A stretch of 64,000 bases of DNA from Sycobia sp. Sy_11 (Eukaryota; Arthropoda; Insecta; Hymenoptera; Epichrysomallidae). The DNA is taken from contig JACCIC010000002.1 of assembly GCA_018907035.1 (NCBI GenBank), forward strand, positions 7,807,001 to 7,871,000, written 5' to 3'. Each line of letters begins with the position of its first letter. The first letter of the stretch is position 1. The notes under the pieces are model-generated. The model did no database searches. It was given only the letters and a program-made list of their open reading frames with translations, and had not been told where the DNA came from. Positions 14,067 through 35,139 of this stretch are shown here, in pieces. Made by a program: the position numbers and the translations under genes.

Positions 14067-14550
14067 CATATATAAAACAATATGATTTAATTTTATATCA
14101 GATACAGATGGACTAGTTTATCGTCCAAGTAGTCCATACGTCTATTTCATGTAATCGAAGATTGTATCAACTTTTGTACGAATTTACATTCAATCAAATC
14201 TATCTATATATAGTATGAAAAAGATCAATAAATCTATAGTTTTAAAGTAAAATGGCTCAAGACTTCGTGTGGATGCGTGAAAAATATTTAATATTCGTAA
14301 ACATTTGCTAATAAAATTTGTATCATATAAATAATACAAATTCTCATGAAAACGATAAAAAAAAACTAATCATAAGGAGGGGTAAAGAAGTAAAATTAAA
14401 TGCACATGGTAAACTGCTCAGTAAAAAGTGTAATAATACAATTTCTTCTCGTAATAATAATAATAAAAAATCATAAATAATAGTTATTATACATGTGTAG
14501 CAAAATTTTGTTTCAAATTAATATGTCCCTTGGAATTTCTCGCGGCCCAT

Positions 14551-22137
<7,587 letters not shown>

Positions 22138-22487
22138 TTTTAGCGAGGGTTTGGTGATACGATTAACGACGTCGAGTTCTAACGGCTTTTCTGTCTGTCG
22201 GCCTCGGCTCGTTGTGCCTCTACGCGGCCACTGGATATATCTTGCAGGTGTGTATTAGTATTGGTATAAATACAAGATGGGCTCCCGTTTCAGCGAAGCT
22301 GGCGATGTTGCTTCTCCAAACGATCCCGGCGCTTTGAAGACGAGACCGCGGCCGATCCTTTATAGCCTCGGTCGGATGTTCGCGCGCGCGCGCGCAGGCG
22401 CAGCACGCGGCCCATATAACTATCGTGCCTTTCCCTCTACCAGCCTCTCTCTCGCGCTCTCTCGCCGTATCTCATCCTCTCTCTATT

Positions 22488-22520
<33 letters not shown>

Positions 22521-22600
22521 ATACATCGATGTGTGGGGTGCAGCATCCAGCATCAGCAGCTGCAGGCTGGAGAGAAAGAGAGAGAGAGAGAGAGTGAGTA
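22138..22600 (-). promoter_or_regulatory. Alpha-tubulin 5' UTR and promoter region with GAGA/CT tracts
   Basis: Directly upstream (minus strand) of the ATG exon. A TATA-like element (TATTTATA on minus, TATAAATA on plus) lies at about 22,265-22,272, some 130 nt from the ATG, which would leave a 5' UTR near 100 nt. Farther upstream are a CT-rich tract at 22.44-22.52 kb and a (GA)n tract at 22.57-22.60 kb, typical GAGA-factor-type sequence. A (CG)n run sits at about 22.38 kb. The start site is inferred. Confidence 0.45.
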
Positions 22601-23110
22601 GTGTGTAGATTCCGCAGTGCCGTATAGCGATCGTCGCCTGACGCGTCGAAACGCCGGCATGCCAATTTCAGATTTTTTTTCTTTGACAAATAAACTTATT
22701 GACAATCTAGTCTTGAGTGGGGCAGCTTCGTTATATGTCAGTATAATGTTTCGAAAATTAGAAAATTTTCGTAATTGACGAGTAAAAAATTGATAATGTT
22801 GTTTATATATAATATTGTTCCAAATTTAACGAAACTTCGATGTCTCTCAAATTGTTTGGAATTTAATACAGAAAAATTACACCCAGGTCGTATCCATCGC
22901 ACCTAATGAATTATCAAAAAATCCAAGAGTTTTTGGGGAAATAAGGCGGTGAAATACATGCGCGTAATACTTATAAAAATATATTATAAACGCACGGCAT
23001 CAAGAATCAAGCGCGACGCCCCTATCCGGTGCGCAGAAGATTACAGCAGACCGCGGAGGTGGAATTTTTCAAATAGCGTTCATTTGTATACGTTGCTCAC
23101 TCTATACGTA

Positions 23111-23119
<9 letters not shown>

Positions 23120-23166
<47 letters not shown>
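23120..23166. repeat. (AT)n microsatellite
   Basis: About 23 TA units. Confidence 0.9.
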
Positions 23167-23170
<4 letters not shown>

Positions 23171-23864
23171 TTTGGAATCGTTGAAATATACATTTCTATT
23201 CAATATGTGAACACATACACGTGCGGTCACACGTTACATCTTATATACTTCGTATAATCTTAGAGCGTATACGTATTTTTAGTTTTGGCAATGTGTCGCA
23301 GGTGAAAATAATATATATCCAGGTTCTTCCGTAATTTTTTATTTAACCTCTTATACCTAAAAATCTGGCTCCTGATGAAAATATGGATTGTATTATACAG
23401 TTACATTACATTACAGTTTATTAAAATACAAAGAGATCAACGAACTTCGATTGCTTTTATTCGATATTATTTAAAAAAAGTTCAAGAAAATTTTAAATGT
23501 CTGTTAAAAGCATTTTTGCGCAATAAAAAATTATAAAATTATCAAGCGTCGTGTAGGAATTAATTAATTAAATTTTTACTGCATTTGAAATAACTTTTAC
23601 ATAAAAAAAATTATATAGAAGCTGTTCTTTATAAATACGATTAATGGAATACATTTTTATGAATATAAGAACTTATATAAGAACTATCATAAGAACTTGC
23701 ATCGGCTAATTTGTATATTATTTTCATTGCATTATGATTTTTCGACCGTTGCATTTTCTAAATCATATTATTAATTACTTGTTATAAATTTTATCAATTA
23801 GAATATGGACGTTTCCGAATTTACAATATTCCAAGGATAAAAAATCCTTACGAGGATTCTTATA

Positions 23865-23899
23865 TGTGTGTGTGTGTGTGTTGTGTGTGTGTGTGTGTA
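23865..23899. repeat. (TG)n microsatellite
   Basis: About 17 TG units with one interruption. Confidence 0.85.
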
Positions 23900-24078
23900 T
23901 TAAAATTATAAAGATATCCCCGATGGGTATCACGCGGATCGTGAAGCCGGAAATTCAACGAGCGCACCAGAGCGAGGCGCGAACGAGCAATAATATATAG
24001 ATATAAGCGCGTCGGGGCAAAAAAACTCACAGCTTCGAATATGGTGCTCGTCGTTTTCTTGCGTTTGCTAGAGGCATA

Positions 24079-24083
<5 letters not shown>

Positions 24084-24137
<54 letters not shown>
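24084..24137. repeat. (AT)n microsatellite
   Basis: About 27 TA units. Confidence 0.9.
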
Positions 24138-24139
<2 letters not shown>

Positions 24140-25145
24140 GTACTCTAAGATAGGTATAACACATACGTATTATATAAGTTAGAATCGTTCCATTGCTAAT
24201 ATGTCAAATGCACGTAATTGCGAGGCTGGAGGGTAACAGAGAGGCAAATCGCTCACATTTTGAAATTTTCTGCAGACTCGTCTAGTGGGAGGGATGCAGT
24301 AAATAATGTATTGCAATGCGTGTTGTATTCTGAGTGTGTGAATAGTTTGACTGTCTGGAATAGTCTCTAAAATAGTACGATTGCCATTTTCGGGGGCCTA
24401 ACAACTGGGTATCCTGTTGGCAATATATGCCCTCATTAATATCATTGTCGCATCAGTTACACACTTTAAAAATGATCCACGAATAATAATAATATATTAA
24501 ACGATATAACTATAAATACATTTAAAAAATTCATAAGTAAATTTATTTATTTTCTTGTACTTATAATCGAGTATGAATAATTGCAAATTCATAGTAATAA
24601 ATAATATATACATATAGATAAGACTCATATCGCTATTTCGCATATTTTATCGATATAAATGACGGCAACTATCATTGATAAACTTTTTCTGTGGGTGTAT
24701 TACATATATATTAATATTAATAAAATATTATCTACCTATAGAAAGTTGTAAAATCTATGAATCTCTATACAAATGATCATTGACTGAATTTTATTTGAAT
24801 ACTACATTTTTTTGATACTCGACGAATAAAATGAACTTTTGTGACTTTTGGCAAGATATATTATTATATCCATAGAACCATATATTAACCAACTTAAAAA
24901 TACACATGCATAGAGACACATTATGAATTATTTAAAATTATTATACAGTACTATTGTCAAATCTCATGAAACACTAAATAAAATAAGCGCAAACAATTTA
25001 ATGAATAATTACGAACGAAATAGAACTTTCTCATTCTAAAAGTATAAAGAATAATTGGCCACCAAGAAATGAAAATATATATTTAACATAGGAATATATA
25101 ATATTTTTGGACCATTATTTACTTCTATTATTTTTTAAAAAAATC

Positions 25146-25146
<1 letters not shown>

Positions 25147-25186
<40 letters not shown>
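25147..25186. repeat. (AT)n microsatellite
   Basis: 20 TA units. Confidence 0.9.
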
Positions 25187-25191
<5 letters not shown>

Positions 25192-25454
25192 GTTTTACAC
25201 ACAGGGGGCACACACTCAGACATTTGTACATAGATATATTTGCGTGAATACATATCTTCAGGATTTTCATCCTCTAGACACTCTTTTCTACATTAAATTC
25301 CAAATATCGTTCCATAATAAAAATATTGAGAAATATATTTGTCAACCTGAAGCGCCGAGCTGAAGGTAAGGGCGTATTATATATATAGTCAGAATAGCTT
25401 TCACGCAGAGAATTCGCGTGGTCCCGTCCTCTATTTTTGCATCGTCCGCGCCTT

Positions 25455-25458
<4 letters not shown>

Positions 25459-25494
<36 letters not shown>
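25459..25494. repeat. (GT)n microsatellite
   Basis: 18 GT units at the edge of a GC-richer patch. Confidence 0.9.
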
Positions 25495-25496
<2 letters not shown>

Positions 25497-26059
25497 GGTC
25501 TCCATTGAATGGCACAGTCCTTATATCTTTCTTATACAAAGAACAGCCCAAGAAGCGCTTCGTAGCGCGTCGCGTCGGCGCGGCTTCTTCTCCAGCTGCG
25601 CGCGGTGCCTCCTTCCTGATGGTGAGGAATGATACATATATATGTATGTATATAGACATACACATGTCTCTAGAATATATAATAAGAGTCGCACCGAATT
25701 TAGAACGTCGCGTTGCCGTATTTTTGGACTCGTGCAGCCAGGCGCTGCTAAACTGCATGGGTTCTTTGCGCCCTTAAAGCGCGCTCCTAGCCGCTGCATC
25801 CGTTGCTATATATTTATATGCGTGCGCATATCTAAGGCCGCGTCAAAGGACGTAGCATTACTTACACGAAGAATATATATAATATAGTGACGAAGTTTGA
25901 AAAGTGTGTATGTACATCCGTGCATATTCGCCCTCACCTCCCCAGCTGGATGTTTCAGGCGTATTTTATACGCATATGTAGACGCGTGACGAATGTATGC
26001 CAATATTTTTATTTACCGAATGACATTTGCAGTTTAATATAAAAAGGAGTGTATAGATA

Positions 26060-26060
26060 C

Positions 26061-26123
<63 letters not shown>
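26060..26123. repeat. (GATA)n-(GA)n array
   Basis: A few GATA units pass into about 23 AG units, a homopurine run on the plus strand. Confidence 0.9.
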
Positions 26124-26126
<3 letters not shown>

Positions 26127-26263
26127 AGATAATAAATTTGAAAATGTAATATCGTTGAAAATGTAAAACGTAATATCGAAATGAAACAAATAATAAAAGG
26201 GGATTCCATTAAAAAACCAAATATTTCTCTATACACTGTTTTTCGAATAAGCTTCACAGGTGT

Positions 26264-26270
<7 letters not shown>

Positions 26271-26329
<59 letters not shown>
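26271..26329. repeat. (AT)n microsatellite
   Basis: About 29 TA units. Confidence 0.9.
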
Positions 26330-26331
<2 letters not shown>

Positions 26332-26523
26332 TTTAGTGTAATTATATCGAATGTTAGACCGAAGCAGACTATTGCAAATCCTTGTATGTAAAAATAACGT
26401 ATAGTACGACATTTATATACAACTTTGGAGAAAGCATTCGCAGGCGCGACGAAATTCTCATGATTTTCGCTGAGTACGCGCGCGTATGGTGCTCCCCGCA
26501 CCTGCCGCGCTAAGAAACCTGAA

Positions 26524-26525
<2 letters not shown>

Positions 26526-26575
<50 letters not shown>
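26526..26575. repeat. (AT)n microsatellite
   Basis: 25 TA units. Confidence 0.9.
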
Positions 26576-26580
<5 letters not shown>

Positions 26581-26775
26581 CACACGTTCTACTTCGGACG
26601 AGACTTGCATTTATTGCCATCAGTGCCGGGGTTTTGTTTTTGTTTATATAAAAAAAGACGTACTATAGACATATAATACTGTAGACAAGTTAGTTTTTGT
26701 CATGTTTTTGGAAATCCTAGTCTATGTGTGTGTGCGTGTGTGTGTAAATGCGTAAACGCATGCATACATGCATCT

Positions 26776-26778
<3 letters not shown>

Positions 26779-26828
<50 letters not shown>
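26779..26828. repeat. (AT)n microsatellite
   Basis: 25 TA units. Confidence 0.9.
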
Positions 26829-26833
<5 letters not shown>

Positions 26834-27422
26834 ACCGGTATAAGACAGACAAGTATAATATAAAATCTACCTATATAGATCTGTAGCACAGGAGTGAGCT
26901 TGAAAATTAGAAAAAAATAATATATTATTATACAGTACAATAAAGAAAGACTTCCTTTTGGATCTTACTTCTGAATTTTCTTCGTGAACTTCTAATATAC
27001 GTATATAACGATCTTATAAGACCCTTGCCTGAATTTTACAAAATTTAATATGCATACGTGAATAAATATTGACGCAATGGAAATAATATTTCCACGTACT
27101 CGCTTAGAGGACAATCTGCCTATGTGCACGCGCACGAGCGTGTGTGCATGCGTGTGTGCATTCATACACCTCTCGTTAAATATAATACAATGTTCCGGAA
27201 CTGTCACGTGCTGGCAAACTCTCTCGCACGAATCTCGAACCTTTAGCCAAATTGGAAAACGTTGAAAATTAGAGTGCAACAGGGTGTAATACAGAGTTAA
27301 TTAGGCTTCTTGTGATCATATTAGAAAAAGAAATATAATTTATTTGTTAATTGGGTTATTCATTAAGTTAGTTTATAAATTCGTTTTCATTAATATTTGC
27401 AAATAGGTTATTCTTAAATATA

Positions 27423-27427
<5 letters not shown>

Positions 27428-27494
<67 letters not shown>
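27428..27494. repeat. (AT)n microsatellite
   Basis: About 33 AT units, among the longest in the window. Confidence 0.9.
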
Positions 27495-27499
<5 letters not shown>

Positions 27500-27913
27500 T
27501 GAATGATTCTACTGATTATAAAAACGTAAATAAAAATTATCTGAATTTTCAAAGAGATATCAAATCATTTAGTAAAATATTACTCTAATAATATAATTAA
27601 GAATCGGTAATATAAAAATTTTTGTCTTTTATGCTTTTTTGTATTTTTTATGGTTTTCCGATTTCTCTATTACAATAGTCGCTTTAATACAACGTCATAA
27701 GAAGTAATAATAATTGTGTATAATCAGTACAAAATTCACTGTGAATTTAAGGAACGTTTTTGTACATTTCCTGGAAGAATAAAGGAAATAAAATTTAAAA
27801 TCATACATACAACACGCATATAATTCAGATTATACCGATTCCCCCATGAAAATGCTTAGCTCTACATTAAAATGAGAAGCAAAAATTATTGAACGCGTAT
27901 CCATTTACATATT

Positions 27914-27941
27914 ATGTGTGTGTGTGTGTGTGTGTGTGTGT
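27914..27941. repeat. (GT)n microsatellite
   Basis: 14 TG units. Confidence 0.85.
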
Positions 27942-30605
27942 ATTTATAAATGTATTATAGAAACTTATAACAAGATAGGCACACGACTATATAAATATAA
28001 TATAACATGCAGTGCATGTTAATTATGCCACTTGTATATATAAATATTTAATTTATATACCTCATCATATAATATATATCCAGAAATTATATGCTGCGTA
28101 TACGAATACTCTCAACTTTAAACCAGTAGTAAGTGAATCAAGTTCGTGCACACGGTATAAGATCACATGTACAATTTGCATCTATAATTCGATGCATGGG
28201 GGACCAGTGAGACGTGCATACGATTCTTATAGCCATACGCTCTTTATATTACTTTATTATTATTTACTATTGTAATTTAATTTGCGCGATACAACTTATA
28301 CGTATAAGCTTTCCTTTTATATAAAGCAAATTCTGATAGTATGATGATATTATATCTATATGCGTATTAAACCACGCTCCATGCGCTTTGAACCATGGTA
28401 AATACAATATACGCCCATATACCTATACACAGAATCTGACTTCATACATAATAAATAATGCATTATATTTGCCGATCACAAGATGATTCTCCAACGCCTT
28501 CCGAGTCCCGCCCTGGGTTGCCTGCTGCAGTGAGGTATCCAAGAGGGGGGCCGGTGGGCTCTGTAGCGCCCGTCGTCCTTTTCATTTTGTTCACTCCACT
28601 TTTCATAGAGCCACTCGGGATTAAAAGTCTCTTCGTAAGAAGGATCTAAAGATTCTTCGTAGCAAATTTGAAACGTTTTATTAATGTTTATATAATATGC
28701 TAAACCATCATACGTAAACTGCCCAATAATATTTAACTATGCACTATAGGTATAGTTAATTTCCAAACTGAAACTGCTATATGTTCTACAAGCAGGAAAC
28801 TTTCAAACGTCTGAACTAATCTATCCTATATACATACGCAAACAAGTATTAAAAACGTGCAGATTCAAAAAAGGGTTAAACTGGACTATAAAGAGTCTGC
28901 GGTATCTTTTTCCAACAAGCCTCAAAGTTTTGGTAAAAAAACAATTTTTTTTTTTATATATAACATTTGTCTTAAATTAGTTTTGACTTTGAGATACTGT
29001 ATATACTATTAATCATAAAAATAAAAATTTTAGATTCGAAAGAAAAATAAAGTCTAGCCTCCGTGATTATAATGGCCAATGTAGTTTCGAAAATAAAACG
29101 TAAATATAATGAAATATAGCGTTTCTCAAACTGTTTAATCGGTTTGCATAGCTGGATATTATATATAATGGTAATATACCGATATTATTGTTCTTCTGAT
29201 TGCAAATTTCAAACGGATAAATTTATTATTAGTTTAGACGAGGATGAAAAATATATGTATATTGATGAGCTGTGCTATAAATAATAGATTTCCAAAGTCC
29301 ATTTGTTTAGATCGATTAATTTTAACGAATTAATTGACGATTGTGCTAAAAGTCAAATCGAGAGAAAAAATTCCTTTATTTGTTGAAAACTAAACCGTTT
29401 CGCGTGTCGCTTAACTTTGAGCTACAGTCCATAAATAAATAAATGAATAACTAAAAATATTAATGACCAAGTCAATTTATAAAACAGCCATATAACATAC
29501 TGTTTTAAAGGTGCGTACAATCTCATTTAAGAATCTACCCATCAGCGCCGTCACGTCCGTATTTCAACCGGGGGCCCTGCAAAGTCCTAATCCGTCCTTG
29601 CGGCTCCGCGTTATACTATATTTAGCCTTTAGAGCGCAAAACCGTTCCCCGCGCGCCAGTAGGTTCCCCGTTAAAGATCAACGGCCTCGCGGCCTGCATG
29701 GGTGCGCGAATAATGTGCATCAGCTCCGCGCGTCTGCTTATATATATATATACATATTATTGCTATTAATAGGCCGTAAAAGAGGCCCCCAATTAGTTCT
29801 GCGTCGAGGGCCTTTTGGGGCCCCTCGGGCGACGCCACAGCCGCGCCACGACGAGTCGACCTGAATTTAGAGACAAGATCGTATTATATACAGCGCCTAA
29901 TGTAATAATAAGGAAAGAAAAGCCTGGCACGCAAAATTTATGCGCAGCAAGAGGTACGTAAGATTTTGGAAGAGTTTCGGATTTATTTTCTTGAACGAGC
30001 TGGGGACCAATAATGGCCTGCCGTTTGTACGAGAAATCGTTAGTTGGAACGTAATTGGGATAAAAAAAAATCTTTCAATTAGACTTGCGTTTTTTGCTCT
30101 CGCCGAAGTTTTTAGGCAAACTTTAATTTATAAATATATCCAGTGTTGAACATCTTTAGCCGGTTTCTCATTAGGCTTTAGTGAAAAGGAAACCGTGCGA
30201 AAAAAGAAACTGTACTGTGGATTACTATAAGATTGATTTTTTTTTTTATAAGAAACTCGTAGCTCCCTCATATGGAAATCAAAGTTTTGAACGTTTTGAG
30301 ATGCGAATGTCTTCTCAAATATTTTTAACATTCTTGACTGGTTCCCCCTCGTGAAATAGAGAACAATTCTACAACCCGATATAATTCATCAAAGCAGGAC
30401 CTTTTAATCTGATTTTTTTGGGAAATGTTGTAAAACTGGCACAATTACAGCCTCGCACTATGATATTGTAGTAAAACAAACGGAATTTTGGCGAAATTCG
30501 AGCGATAGCAAAATTTAAGAAATGTAATAAATATCATTGTTAAGACTCGACGCTTTCAAAGCATCGATAAAATACTTTCCCCGATGGCTTAAATTAAAGC
30601 AATGC

Positions 30606-30608
<3 letters not shown>

Positions 30609-30646
<38 letters not shown>
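30609..30646. repeat. (AT)n microsatellite
   Basis: 19 AT units. Confidence 0.9.
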
Positions 30647-30648
<2 letters not shown>

Positions 30649-30929
30649 TCTCTTTAAAGTTTGCACGAGCATAAAAAGCCCTTGGACATAGTTTTGCGAT
30701 AGCTCCTGCAAGGCAAAATTCATCGCCTCGTATGATATATAGGAAATCGATAAAACTCAGATTCGACTATAGATATATGTCATCTACAAAAAATGTTGAA
30801 AAGAAACCAAATTATAAATATATGTCTATGAACGTTTAGGCAGAAATGAGGTAGAAAAATTACGGTAAAAAAAAAAAACAAAAAAACAAATAAATAATGC
30901 GAGTTCAACGGTATTTTTTTTAAGCGAGA

Positions 30930-31260
30930 TGTCTACTGGTCTTTTATACCGTTTTCTATAATTTTTCTATAATTTTTTACTCGCGTCTATTCTATATAAC
31001 TGCAAAGTTTCGAGCAGATTAGTCGAGTCCTTTAGAAATAAGAACGTTTTAAAAATTTCATAATATACCAAATTTCAAAAATATTCACATTTACGCGTTT
31101 TTCGACGAATCCTCGTGAAGCTTCGCGAGAACGCGGTAAAACCGAAATAAAGCGCAGGATCCATTAAAAAGATTTTTAATAATTTAACGTTTAAAAATAG
31201 AGCATTATTTATAACGGTTTATACTGTTTGCTCGATCGGTAAAAATTGACATCGTCTGTT
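30930..31260 (+). repeat. Dispersed repeat copy A
   Basis: Shares with 56.79-57.11 kb an ordered set of words on the same strand (ACTG-AA-TTTC-AGCA-GATTAGTC, GAA-T-AGAACGTTTTAAAAATTT, TCGACGAATC-TC-TGAA). The word TTTGCTCGATCGGTAAAAATT at its right end is the inverse of the left end of copy B. It looks like a decayed non-autonomous element. Confidence 0.4.
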
Positions 31261-31387
31261 CCGTCAAAAGGACTTTCCATGTATCTGAGCCTATAGCCAA
31301 TAAGTTTTCTGCCGAAAAAAAATACGTATCTCGAAAAATATTCAAATAATAAATCCCGGATGTATAGAGATAGCCGTAGCTCCTATT

Positions 31388-31391
<4 letters not shown>

Positions 31392-31424
<33 letters not shown>
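31392..31424. repeat. (AT)n microsatellite
   Basis: 16 AT units. Confidence 0.9.
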
Positions 31425-31429
<5 letters not shown>

Positions 31430-32086
31430 GAGTAGAATATATAACTATATATACACATCCGATCTTTCGCGTACAAATTTCGACAGCCGCGCGCCTCCCC
31501 CGCGATTTATTCGCGCAGATCGGGCGCATCGGCGAGGCTTTCGCAATTGGACAGCGAGTCCTTAACGTATACGCCGATGCAGGATCGGCAGGCTCGTTGG
31601 CTTTACGGCCTTTATACACCTCTTCGTTTTTTAGATTGTATATGGGCTGAAAGAGGCTTAGGCGGACGTAAGCGCGAGCGCAAGGCCGATCCTCTCGAGG
31701 TGTGCCCGCGTTTCTATACGTATATACATACTCATATACACTCACACGTGCATAACCTCGCGTACGAGGGTGGCTAAGTTAATGAGACGAGGTCCATATA
31801 AAGTCGTGGGATTTTATTGCCCGCTGTGAAATTAGACGCGAATCTCTGACTTCTAGAGCCAGCTGCGAAGTTGCGCGCACAATATTTACTTACGAACAAG
31901 TAATAATAATAATATAATGTTTCACGCTGGAGAACAAAGCACGTGCAAAAAGTAATATGTAATAATATAGTATAGAAGCTAGATGAAAGTCCTAGACAGA
32001 ATTAATCCGGTCTACGAACTAAAAATTTAGAGCCGAATTATTCAAAATACTGGTTCTTGGGCAGTTTTGAAACAGACTCGGCTGAT

Positions 32087-32295
32087 TTAAAAACAAAAAA
32101 AAAGATCAATTATTCTTTCTAACAGACATTATTTTCTACAGCGAAAGTTGCTGTAAATCTTAATTTGCATAAAGTTTCAAGCATTGGTAAGGTTAAAAAA
32201 TATACTATGTCCAACATAACTTTTAAGATTTATAGCAACTTTTGCTGTAGAAAATAATGTCTGTCTAGAAAGAATAATTGATAATTTTTTTTTAA
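32087..32295. repeat. Long imperfect inverted repeat, MITE-like
   Basis: Arms 32,104-32,162 and 32,224-32,283 are near-complementary over about 60 nt (GATCAATTATTCTTTCT..CAGACATTATTTTCTACAGC against the inverse), with a 61-nt spacer. Oligo-A and oligo-T extend the arms, and a TTAA lies at each outer border (32,087-32,090 and 32,292-32,295), as for a TTAA-targeting element. No coding sequence lies inside. Confidence 0.5.
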
Positions 32296-32364
32296 GTAAT
32301 AATATTTACTTCCGTGAAATATTATCACATATTACAATAAAGTTTAAGTATATACATTTATACC

Positions 32365-32369
<5 letters not shown>

Positions 32370-32420
<51 letters not shown>
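32370..32420. repeat. (AT)n microsatellite
   Basis: About 25 AT units, between a MITE-like hairpin and a GC-rich repeat fragment. Confidence 0.9.
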
Positions 32421-32424
<4 letters not shown>

Positions 32425-32469
32425 TATCTTACTAAGTATAAATAATCCTCTTAGAAGAACATATGCTTA

Positions 32470-32560
32470 TAACGAGCTAAATTTTGCGGGGACTGAAGCC
32501 CCCGTTATTGGTCGAAATTGAAGGATAGGGGGTGAGCCCCCTAAAATTGCGAAGCGAAGA
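32470..32560. repeat. GC-rich repeat fragment with GGGGGTGAGCCCCC
   Basis: Contains GGGGACTGAAGCCCCC, then GGGGGTGAGCCCCC (32,528-32,541) and GCGAAGCGAAG. The second palindrome resembles GGGGGCGGAGCCCCC near 61.5 kb. Probably a remnant of a dispersed element family. Confidence 0.35.
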
Positions 32561-33381
32561 TTTGTCAAGGAAGCACGAACTAGTTCTAATTCTAATACAA
32601 AATATAATAATAAAATTTAGGCGCCAATGCCAGAATTGCACATTTGTTTGCAAAGTGTCTCCGAAAAATTCGACCTTCGAGCTTTCAATAAGTGTAACAG
32701 ATAGTTAATCGGACTGCCTCTGCAGTCTCGATCAATGCCTTCAATAAATATTGGATATATAGTCAATTTAAATACGAATACACTTAAGTTATTCTTCAAT
32801 TATATTAACACACCTTGAATTTATATACTGGTTTATACGGTAGCATAGCATACATATTTGTTAATAACAACCACTGGCTCCTCTCGCGGAAGCAGCATCG
32901 AAACAGCAGGTATGGCCCGACCGTATTCCGATTTTCTTCGCCGGGTCCCGTTTTGCGCCTGTACACGAGCGTCTGCCTTGCCGCGTCCGTCTGGTTCTAC
33001 TTGCGAACGTCAGTGTACAGCGAAAGGCACGTCCCATAAATTGTTTTCGGATTTTTCGATAGCCACTGCATTTATTAAGTACGACGTTTCCTATCGAAAT
33101 TCGATCTACTTGTCCAAAATGAGAATTCGACCGCGGTTTCACATTAATCGCAACGAATATAATCACTATTAACATATACTATTTTTCACGTCCCCTCCAA
33201 TTAATAAATTAATAAACTCGCAATTTTTCGAATTCCTAATACCGTATATCTCTTATATGCCGTATAATTATATCAGAGGTCACTTACACCAGCGCATATC
33301 TTACAAATATAGTCTTTTTTGCTCTACCGCTATTCAGCTTGTGGTAGTTTTATGAGAAATTTCATACGATTTAAATGATAA

Positions 33382-33481
33382 AAACCATAATTCTTTAAGT
33401 ATAAATTTAAAATTACATTTTTCTGCGACAGAAAATGTAATATTACCGAAGGGACAAAATATACTTAAAGAATTATGGTTT
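33382..33481. repeat. Two-tier palindrome of about 100 bp
   Basis: A perfect 21-bp outer stem (33,382-33,402 with 33,461-33,481; AAACCATAATTCTTTAAGTAT and its inverse) encloses a second inner hairpin (ATTACATTTTTCTG and CAGAAAATGTAAT, about 33,412-33,442). Perfect outer arms point to a recent insertion or a maintained structure. Confidence 0.5.
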
Positions 33482-33792
33482 CTGTACAGGATGTTTATAT
33501 ATAGGATTTTTAAAAAACCTTATTCTATTTGCTTCGTGGCTTAAAGTCTGCTTCAATAGTTGGAACTAAGAAAATTAAGAAAACTTAAGGAAATTAAGAA
33601 AAACAACGCCTCTTTGGCTTACGCGCAAATGTGCATAACCGCATAAGGTTTCGAAGGCGATTTTCTTGCAAGCAACTTTTTTCTCTCTTCACAAACTGGA
33701 GAGAAACTTGATCCGAACGCGTTTTTTGCGTAGATGGATCTGAAAGTTGGATGCTATCTTTACAAATAACTCTTACATCGAATTATATATAT

Positions 33793-33890
33793 ATGTATGT
33801 ATGTATAATGTATGTATGTATGTATGTATGTATGTATGTATGTATGTATGTATGTATGTATGTATGTATGTATGTATGTATGTATGTATA
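33793..33890. repeat. (TATG)n tetranucleotide array
   Basis: About 24 TATG/TGTA units with one phase break. Confidence 0.9.
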
Positions 33891-34025
33891 ATGCATATTT
33901 GTATTTATTTAATTTATCACAATAACTTTATGGACGATTTTTCTCTATACTTACCAGTCGAATGAACCATTTATTGAAAAAAAGTCGCCAAAATCATCAA
34001 CCAATAATAAATCTTTTCGCAATTC

Positions 34026-34028
<3 letters not shown>

Positions 34029-34095
<67 letters not shown>

Positions 34096-34096
34096 T
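34029..34096. repeat. (AT)n microsatellite
   Basis: About 33 TA units with one TACATA interruption. Confidence 0.9.
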
Positions 34097-35139
34097 TCGA
34101 TTAAAAAAATATAGAGTCGGCGCGTCAGATCCAAACTCGACCGATGATCTAACGCGACGCCCACATTGTGTACATACATTATGGAAATTATTTGCTTCCG
34201 ATGCAGATCTATTTTTATCACACGATAATATAGGAACTATGTGTGTGTGTGTATACACGATCAACGCAGACCATTACAACGTTTTATTTTGTGCGGATAA
34301 TACGCATGTAAGACAAAGTTACATAAAATCAATTCCAAAAGAAGAGGCGGTCGCGAAACCGATTTTTCACCTTGCGACTCGCCATATACATCATTTGCGT
34401 CCATCGGTTTGGCAGTTCGACTGTGAAACGTAATAAGGATCGCTCTCGCTCTCTCTCCTGCGTGTGTAGGGGGGGGGGCGGCGGTGTGTAATAAAATTCG
34501 GGGATGCTCGCGAAACCCTCCTCATTGCCCATAAGCGAGGATACTTTTAAACAAAAAAAAAAATAAATAAATAAAAAAACAAAACAACATTGAGCGCAAA
34601 TACTTAAAAGCGCAGCCCATGATCGATTCGTCGATCTCTCGCCGCGCGTATGTTTGTAGCAGCACAATATGTCGTCATCGTCAGCTCGACAGGAGAGTAG
34701 AACACCCATACTTGGTCATATACGCCACTTTCGCCGCGCTTGACTTCTTTCCCGTGTATGCGTAATAACATTTGTCCGTGTCCGTGTGTGTGTCCGTGTG
34801 TGCGTGTATGCGCGCGCGCACGCGTGCGTGTGTTTAAGATACCACTCGCTCTTTTGTAGCAGGTTTACATATACGTACACAATGCGTTTACATTTACGTA
34901 TACGCTGTATACGTGCTCGGGGGCGTGTAGTCAAGGAAGCCGGGAAGGGGGGGGAGAGCTTCATTATACGCCTCGACTTGGTAAATCGGGCTATAAATCA
35001 AGCCTGCAGTGCGGGGGCCTTGTTTGCTCTGATGATGTGAATATAATTTGTATAACGCGCGTGTATACACGCCGGAGACGTATCGGTGTTTTGTATACAT
35101 ATATATGCGCTATACAACTTTAATCCTTGTAGAAATAAA

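Noticed and set aside
22277..22597. 106-aa plus-strand ORF after a plus-strand TATAAA
   Set aside because: Its second half is a translation of CT/GA simple repeat, it has no known relatives, and the TATA-like word also serves the minus-strand tubulin promoter.
29511..29864. 117-aa ORF in a GC-richer patch
   Set aside because: No recognisable domain and no splice partners; composition alone explains the open frame.
33793..33890. Regular short repeats considered as a CRISPR array
   Set aside because: It is a plain TATG tetranucleotide run with no spacers, in a eukaryotic genome.
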